Below are positions 59,291-64,000 of a DNA stretch of 64,000 nucleotides, piece after piece. Within the stretch, counting starts at the first letter, position 1, and every line of letters begins with the position of its first letter. This DNA is from Desulfobacterales bacterium (lineage in GTDB: Bacteria > Desulfobacterota > Desulfobacteria > Desulfobacterales > JAFDDL01). The notes under the pieces are model-generated. The model was not told where the DNA came from. It searched no databases and was given only the letters and a program-made list of their open reading frames with translations. The DNA lies in NCBI GenBank assembly GCA_034003325.1, contig JAVEYW010000002.1, forward strand, positions 124,001 through 188,000, read 5' to 3'. Position numbers and translations under genes: made by a program.

Positions 59291-60685
59291 CTATTGAATC
59301 AACTCGTTTTCCAGAATGGTGTCATCCGGAATAACAAACGGAGTCGGACCGGGATTATTTATGGCAACCGTTCCGATAATGGTGACATTCTTGCCGAATG
59401 AAACATCGCCGGTGATGCTCAGGGCATCACACGCGAGCAGCGACGGCGTGCCCCGACCGAGCCGTCGGTTAAAGTCGTCGATTCGACCGAAAAAACGGGG
59501 ATCGAGGTCAATTTGAATCGACTCGGTTTGCACGTTTGGATTTTGGACCAGGCTTTTTTCCGATGTGAGCAAATAGCGATCTGAACGAATGGCGAGTAAA
59601 TCATTACAGGATTTCACCGGCAGAAAGCGGGATCTGGGTACGCAGACCGCTGTAGCGCCTTCAAAAAGAAAGATCGCCGACCCCATAGCCGTTTCCACCT
59701 GATATACAGGCGGGCTGGTCTCATCCCGGGGATCAAGGGGCTTTGAATTTAAAATGAGCGGCAAAGGAACGATCCCCTCTTTTTCAATCAGCGTCTTTAA
59801 AAAGGACAAATTGATCCAGATGTTGTTGGTATTAAAAAATCGATACCGGTTAATATCTTGAAATAATGATTTTTCCGTGGGCGGGCACTGGGCGGTTTCG
59901 CGTAAAATCATTCGCCCGTTCCGGTGGCGGGCTAGATGTCCCCCCTTTGCGTCGGACGGTTTTCGACGGGCCACTTCGAGCATGAACGGCACCTCATGTT
60001 GAGAGAAGTACCCCAACATTCTAAGATTAAGGGCGGCCCCCAGATTATCCGAGTTGGAAATAAACGCATATTCAATGCCCTCATCCAGTAGTTGCTGCAG
60101 TAATCCGGACGAGTAAAGGCTGATATAGACATCCCCGTGCCCGGGAGGGTTCCATTCCAGCCTGGTATCCAGCGGCCATTTGGCCGGTCGAAAATCTTTT
60201 TGTGAAATTTTCGGAAATTTGTGTTGAAGAAACGTCCGCGGTTTTCGGGCCGGCTTTATCCGCATGATTTCCGCGCATGTATCTTCATGGGTGCTGAAGC
60301 TGTTCATAAAACAAAGCGCGGTATGACCGAGATCTGCCTGCGCCAGCAAAATTTCCAGAAAAGAAAGCCCCTCTTTGGCATGAATCAGGGACTTGGCGCG
60401 GGTTAACCCCATGGTGGTTCCCAGACCACCGTTTAAAACAATACGAACAGTCCGTGGCATGACCTGTGCCCCCACCTCTTTGCATCCCGCCAGGCAATCA
60501 TCTTCCTCAATTTCATCAATGTGTAAGGGCTCAATATCTTTTTCATACAACAAACCGTCGGCGCCGTTGACCACTTGCAGGTAATAAAAGGAGAAGGTGT
60601 TGATGATTCGGTCCGAAAGGCCTTCCGCCTTCATTTTTTCAATACATTCGGTTAGATAATTCGGGACAGCATCTGCAACAGGCAT
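59291..60685 (-). CDS. UTP-glucose-1-phosphate uridylyltransferase, eukaryote-like UDPGP family
   Basis: The enzyme makes UDP-glucose from UTP and glucose-1-phosphate. The 464-aa protein has the UDPGP-family nucleotide loop RIVLNGGLGTTMGLTRAKSLI (~82-102), then PPGHGDVYISLYSSGLLQQLL and FISNSDNLGAALNLRMLGYF (~177-227), and a C-terminal left-handed beta-helix-like end (VSFGKNVTIIGTVAINNPG). Bacterial GalU belongs to a different subgroup. It is first in the minus-strand glycogen cluster, 112 bp before the debranching enzyme, which suggests UDP-glucose feeds storage glucan. Another sugar-1-phosphate or nucleotide cannot be ruled out. Confidence 0.85.
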   Translation of the reverse strand: MPVADAVPNYLTECIEKMKAEGLSDRIINTFSFYYLQVVNGADGLLYEKDIEPLHIDEIEEDDCLAGCKEVGAQVMPRTVRIVLNGGLGTTMGLTRAKSLIHAKEGLSFLEILLAQADLGHTALCFMNSFSTHEDTCAEIMRIKPARKPRTFLQHKFPKISQKDFRPAKWPLDTRLEWNPPGHGDVYISLYSSGLLQQLLDEGIEYAFISNSDNLGAALNLRMLGYFSQHEVPFMLEVARRKPSDAKGGHLARHRNGRMILRETAQCPPTEKSLFQDINRYRFFNTNNIWINLSFLKTLIEKEGIVPLPLILNSKPLDPRDETSPPVYQVETAMGSAIFLFEGATAVCVPRSRFLPVKSCNDLLAIRSDRYLLTSEKSLVQNPNVQTESIQIDLDPRFFGRIDDFNRRLGRGTPSLLACDALSITGDVSFGKNVTIIGTVAINNPGPTPFVIPDDTILENELIQ

Positions 60686-60745
60686 GATTTTGCTATTTCC
60701 TTCCTTCAGGTATGCACAATGGGAGGGGTTATTTCTGTTCGTCTA

Positions 60746-60774
60746 ACTTAATTCAAAAAAAGAGGGCATGTCAA
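60746..60774 (-). promoter_or_regulatory. Predicted promoter of the glycogen cluster
   Basis: On the minus strand TTGACA (60774-60769) and TTAAGT (60751-60746) are 17 bp apart, 61 bp upstream of the UDPGP gene. The -10 is weak. Confidence 0.4.
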
Positions 60775-60848
60775 ACAGGAACTTAATTTCACGGCTGACG
60801 GGTAAAAACCGTTTTTTTACGTTTTTTTCAGCGCACAACAGAATGAAA

Positions 60849-62069
60849 CTATAGGTTTTTCGCCATGGCCAATTGATTCTTGTTTACAGCCAGATTCATT
60901 CGGGGTTGAACGAATTCATAATGCGTCTCCTGAAACGGCAGATATGCCAAACAATAGCTTTGCGGTGCAACATGAATCCGGTTCAAATTTTCCGTAAAGG
61001 TCCGATGGGGTTTTATTAGGCCGGCCAGAGCAACCATAAGGCTGTCGAGGGTTTGGGAAAGCGGTGCCCCAACGGGATAAATCGTCCCTTCCGGCATACC
61101 CCGAGAGAGGGCGTCAAGGGGTTGGGCCAGGGTAGTGTTTGTAAGCAAGCGCAGATAAGTTTGAGGCAGCACCTTAAACGCTGGTCCCCAAAAATAAAAT
61201 GGCAGCGTTTCCCACCGCGCCTTTACAACTGCTGGTAGATTGGCCAATCGGGCCAGGTCTGCATAAGAGTCGAGCGCAATGCCCGAAACCGCAGCGTTAA
61301 TTCTCCAGAAAGGCAAGTAGACAGCGTTATCCCCTTGCCACGGAAGAAAAGAAACGGTAATTTTTTCAAACTTGCGGCCTTTGGCTTGCCAGATCGTTCG
61401 ACAGTTGTAACAGGCGATAGCCAGTGACTCCGGATGCCCAACCAAGTCCAACCCGCATTGCGGGCACAAGGCAGGAATAAAATGATAATTTCCAGCGGGA
61501 TGTTTGCCGATCAGGGCTGAAACGTCGAACCCTTTCGGTGTGGCGATCGGTTCATTAAGGACCGCATCAAAGAGTTTGTCTTCCAAATAAAAAGGCGCAT
61601 AAATCAGACTGGTTGTGTCACCGATTCCGACCCGGTATATTGCGCGGTGCGCATGCCCGGCATCGAACCGGATATTTAGAAGGTTCATGGACGCTTTAAG
61701 CGTTAAGGTGGGCGCTATGAATTTTCCGAGAGTTTCCATTGTCACAAACCGCAACCGCAATGCTTGGCTTCGAAGGCCCAAAGAGATTGGGAAGGCCTCG
61801 GCCGGCACGGCCTGATGACTCACATCAACAAAACGATTTTGAATTCCTTCCGGAAGACACCAGAACACCATCCCCTTAAATCGCCAGTACGGAAAATAAA
61901 GCAGTTCCTTTTCCGCGGGTGCGGCATGGGGCAAGGCATACCGGAAGTATCCGGTTGTGGTTAAATATGATTTCACCCGGCAGTAGTCACACTGAAACAA
62001 CCGCTCCGCATCGCTAAGTATAGCCGGAGCGCCGCACTGGGGGCATTGATGTTCGATAAAAAGACTAAT
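60849..62069 (-). CDS. Double zinc-ribbon protein of unknown function, apparent AUU start
   Basis: I do not know the function. From the likely start the protein is 406 aa with two Cys4 zinc ribbons: CPQCGAPAIL...FQCDYCRVKSYL (~9-32) and CPQCGLDLV...ACYNCRTIW (~209-236). Each is followed by a similar stretch (LLYFPYWRFKGMVF; AVYLPFWRINAAVS), so the protein looks like an internal duplication. No ATG, GTG or TTG lies near the first ribbon. ATT 62069 has GGAGAG 4 nt upstream and overlaps the SPFH stop codon (62067-62065). An upstream ATG at 62252 would force a 61-residue read through the SPFH zinc-ribbon end. Confidence 0.65.
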   Translation of the reverse strand: MSLFIEHQCPQCGAPAILSDAERLFQCDYCRVKSYLTTTGYFRYALPHAAPAEKELLYFPYWRFKGMVFWCLPEGIQNRFVDVSHQAVPAEAFPISLGLRSQALRLRFVTMETLGKFIAPTLTLKASMNLLNIRFDAGHAHRAIYRVGIGDTTSLIYAPFYLEDKLFDAVLNEPIATPKGFDVSALIGKHPAGNYHFIPALCPQCGLDLVGHPESLAIACYNCRTIWQAKGRKFEKITVSFLPWQGDNAVYLPFWRINAAVSGIALDSYADLARLANLPAVVKARWETLPFYFWGPAFKVLPQTYLRLLTNTTLAQPLDALSRGMPEGTIYPVGAPLSQTLDSLMVALAGLIKPHRTFTENLNRIHVAPQSYCLAYLPFQETHYEFVQPRMNLAVNKNQLAMAKNL

Positions 62070-63174
62070 TCTTCTCTCCGCACTGACCGCAATAAACCGT
62101 GTTAGGCAAGAGTTCGGCGCTGCAATGCACGCAATGTTTCGGGGGCAATTTTTCTTCTGCCGAATGACCGCAACGGGAACAGAACCGGGCCGTGGGGGTG
62201 AGATTTTTACCGCATCTCGGACATTGCCGGAACACCACAATCTGATGCCCACAGGCGGGGCAGAACTTGGCGTCCCCGGGCACCGAATGGTTGCATTCGG
62301 GACAGTGAAAACCCGCGGCGGCGTCCGGTGTCGTAGTCCCTTCGAAATACCGGCTGAACATGGCGGGCATCATAAACCCCATGGCCATTCCCATGCCGCC
62401 GCCCTCGGTTTCGGACGCCTTTTCCATCGCCATGGCGGCTTTCATCTTCATCAGCTTGTCCATGTCCTGAAAGACGCCCATACGGCTGCGGTCGTCAATG
62501 GCTTTTTGCACGTCCGGTGGCGGCGTGACAGCATTGATGTAGAGGTGCGTCAATCGAAGGCCGAAATGGACAAAATCTTCGGATAGGCGTTGTTGAAGGC
62601 CTTCTGAAAGTTCATCATACCGGGCCGGCAGGTTCAAAATGGAGTCGATTTTTTCTCCCATAAAATCGTTAAACCGTGAAAGAATAACCCGGCTTAGATA
62701 TTCCTCGACGGCATCCGTGGTAAAGAGACCTTGGGTTCCCACCATGGTGTTGATAAACAAAACGGGTTGAAACACCTGAAAGTTAAACAAACCAAAGGCG
62801 CGGAGCCGTATCAGTCCCAGCTGCGAATCCTTGAAAGCGACCGGATCCCTGGTTCCCCAGGTGTAATTGGTGAACACCTTCAAGTTTACGAAATACACTT
62901 CTGCCCGCAAGGGGCTGCTCATGGCCCAGGGAAGACTGGCTATTTTGGTCAATATGGGAATATTGGCTGTTTTAAGCGTATGCCGGCCCCGTCCAAACAC
63001 GCCCATCGCTTTGCCCTGATAGAAAAAAACGGCTGATTGGCTTTCCCGAACGGTTAACTGCGCGCCATACTTAATCTCCCCAGAGCCTTTTTCCGGAAAC
63101 CGTTGAACCAGGGTGCGGCCCGAGTCATCCAGCCATTCGATATTCTCAAGAAACACAAGGTGGTTACTATTCAT
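62065..63174 (-). CDS. SPFH-domain protein with C-terminal zinc ribbons (YdjI/virion-core-like)
   Basis: This 369-aa protein begins with an SPFH/band-7-like domain (~1-240: VFLENIEWLDDSGRTLVQRFPEKGSGEI, VNLKVFTNYTWGTRDPVAFKDSQL, LNLPARYDELSEGLQQRLSEDF). A Met-rich hydrophobic stretch follows (GMGMAMGFMMPAMF, ~280). The C-terminus has three zinc ribbons (CPECNHSVPGDAKFCPACG, CPRCGKNLTPTARFCSRCG, CVHCSAELLPNTVYCGQCG). Such proteins resemble B. subtilis YdjI, linked to membrane organisation, but the function is unknown. The second zinc-ribbon gene overlaps its stop, so the two probably act as a pair. Confidence 0.78.
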   Translation of the reverse strand: MNSNHLVFLENIEWLDDSGRTLVQRFPEKGSGEIKYGAQLTVRESQSAVFFYQGKAMGVFGRGRHTLKTANIPILTKIASLPWAMSSPLRAEVYFVNLKVFTNYTWGTRDPVAFKDSQLGLIRLRAFGLFNFQVFQPVLFINTMVGTQGLFTTDAVEEYLSRVILSRFNDFMGEKIDSILNLPARYDELSEGLQQRLSEDFVHFGLRLTHLYINAVTPPPDVQKAIDDRSRMGVFQDMDKLMKMKAAMAMEKASETEGGGMGMAMGFMMPAMFSRYFEGTTTPDAAAGFHCPECNHSVPGDAKFCPACGHQIVVFRQCPRCGKNLTPTARFCSRCGHSAEEKLPPKHCVHCSAELLPNTVYCGQCGEKN

Positions 63175-63453
63175 GGAAGGTCATCCTCTGCAGGTTGGTG
63201 ATATCAGACAGCCCACATCTGGTGAAATCCTTTGAAATATAAAAGACAAAGTGGTCATTTCAGGATGAATTGGCTGCGATCATTACAAATACGGCCGGGC
63301 ATGTCAAGCTGGTGTACCCCTTATTCGGCATAAGGTTTGATTTTTGCGATTAGGGCGAGTAAAAAATAGGAAGCGTGATGGCATAAAAGTCGGCTAACGG
63401 GCATTACCCAAAGGGGTGATGGCTTCAATCATTTGATTATTGCGGGTGAGCCA

Positions 63454-63948
63454 ATGAAGACCGTATTTTTTCTCATGTTAAGCGGATGGTTATGGGTGGC
63501 GTTTCCTGCGGCTGCTGAAATGTACCGATATGTTGATGATAACGGAGTGATGCATTACACCAATGATCTGACAACGGTTCCGGAAAACAAGCGTTTGGAG
63601 GTCATGGAACAAAACGAATATCAATATGCCGCTCCGGCGGATAACAGTGCCCAACCCACAACAGAATCTGATTATCAGCAACGGGAAGCCGAGGATGCAA
63701 TTCAAAAAGAGCAAATTGCTCGGAAAAAGGAACTCAAAAAAAGAAAAGACGCGCTTGAAAAGGAATATCAGAGGTTATTAACGCAAAAGCAGGCGATAGA
63801 TGACGATGAAGGGTTTCAGTCAAGAAGAAATAAAAGAAAATATAAAAACCGCCCTTACATAAAGGCGTTGATAGAAAAGGAACAAACGATTCACACCCGA
63901 ATGGTTGAGATAGAAGCGGAAATTAAACGTCTTGAATTGCAGCCTTAG
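63454..63948 (+). CDS. Exported DUF4124 domain protein
   Basis: This 164-aa protein starts with a signal peptide (MKTVFFLMLSGWLWVAFPAAA) and a DUF4124 domain (MYRYVDDNGVMHYTNDLTTVP, ~23-43). The rest is a charged coiled coil (QQREAEDAIQKEQIARKKEL ... KEQTIHTRMVEIEAEIKRL). The domain is common in envelope proteins of Gram-negatives and has no known activity. ATG 63454 fits the signal peptide; TTG 63433 would add 7 residues before it. GGTGAG lies just upstream. The last 52 bp of the window show no gene. Confidence 0.8.
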   Translation: MKTVFFLMLSGWLWVAFPAAAEMYRYVDDNGVMHYTNDLTTVPENKRLEVMEQNEYQYAAPADNSAQPTTESDYQQREAEDAIQKEQIARKKELKKRKDALEKEYQRLLTQKQAIDDDEGFQSRRNKRKYKNRPYIKALIEKEQTIHTRMVEIEAEIKRLELQP

Positions 63949-64000
63949 ATACCGACGGCGTTATGCCGGTCGCCACGGTTGTCCGCCCAAATCGCCGAAG

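Noticed and set aside
60794-60822. Plus-strand hairpin with T-run as a terminator (ACGG/CCGT)
   Set aside because: The stem is only 4 bp and no plus-strand gene lies upstream of it.
62070-63174. Programmed frameshift fusing the SPFH and zinc-ribbon proteins
   Set aside because: No slippery sequence is visible at the overlap, and a GGAGAG with ATT start gives a simpler reading; kept only as a test.

Overview
The window looks like chromosomal DNA of a dissimilatory sulfate-reducing member of the Desulfobacterota (Desulfobacteraceae-like). It carries the core sulfate-activation and APS-reduction genes (sat, aprBA, qmoABC), a selenocysteine-containing formate dehydrogenase, and housekeeping genes of the kind found near a replication origin. 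The species cannot be named from the sequence alone. I saw no rRNA, tRNA or CRISPR array.

Layout. 1-3 kb: a truncated membrane histidine kinase and recN (minus strand). 3-12.3 kb: sat on plus, facing a minus-strand aprB-aprA-qmoA-qmoB-qmoC series, with two strong hairpin terminators between them. 12.3-18.3 kb: a regulatory interval rich in palindromes, three YkgJ-type Cys-cluster proteins, an SDR that has lost its catalytic lysine, dgt, a stand-alone HsdR-N-like protein and a nucleoside deaminase. 18.3-22 kb: a 163-bp MITE-like element, a ModE-type operator, a formate dehydrogenase read through an in-frame UGA with its SECIS hairpin, and a ModE-like regulator. 22-27.5 kb: infC (apparent AUA start)-rpmI-rplT-pheS-pheT-merR. 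27.7-31.3 kb: an RSH (p)ppGpp enzyme with a degraded synthetase site, and a frameshifted endonuclease Q gene.

31.3-50 kb: an AT-rich interval, a two-gene RdgC, dnaN and gyrB, then asnS, an HtrA protease, a radical SAM/DUF2344 protein, RNase G, and the rpmH-rnpA-yidD-yidC-jag-mnmE block, ending in an exact parS palindrome at 49087. The parS site and these genes together place the region close to the chromosome origin, although dnaA and parAB are not here. 50-60.7 kb: a minus-strand glycogen cluster (UDPGP-type pyrophosphorylase, giant debranching enzyme, phosphorylase, branching enzyme) with eukaryote-like family members. 60.8-64 kb: an SPFH/zinc-ribbon protein overlapping a second zinc-ribbon protein that has no ordinary start codon, then a DUF4124 protein.

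How the genes work together. Sat makes APS from sulfate and ATP, AprBA reduces APS to sulfite, and QmoABC feeds AprBA electrons from menaquinol. Formate oxidation by the Sec enzyme could supply reductant, and its expression is probably tied to molybdate or tungstate through the adjacent ModE-like protein. The glycogen enzymes suggest carbon storage by way of UDP-glucose.
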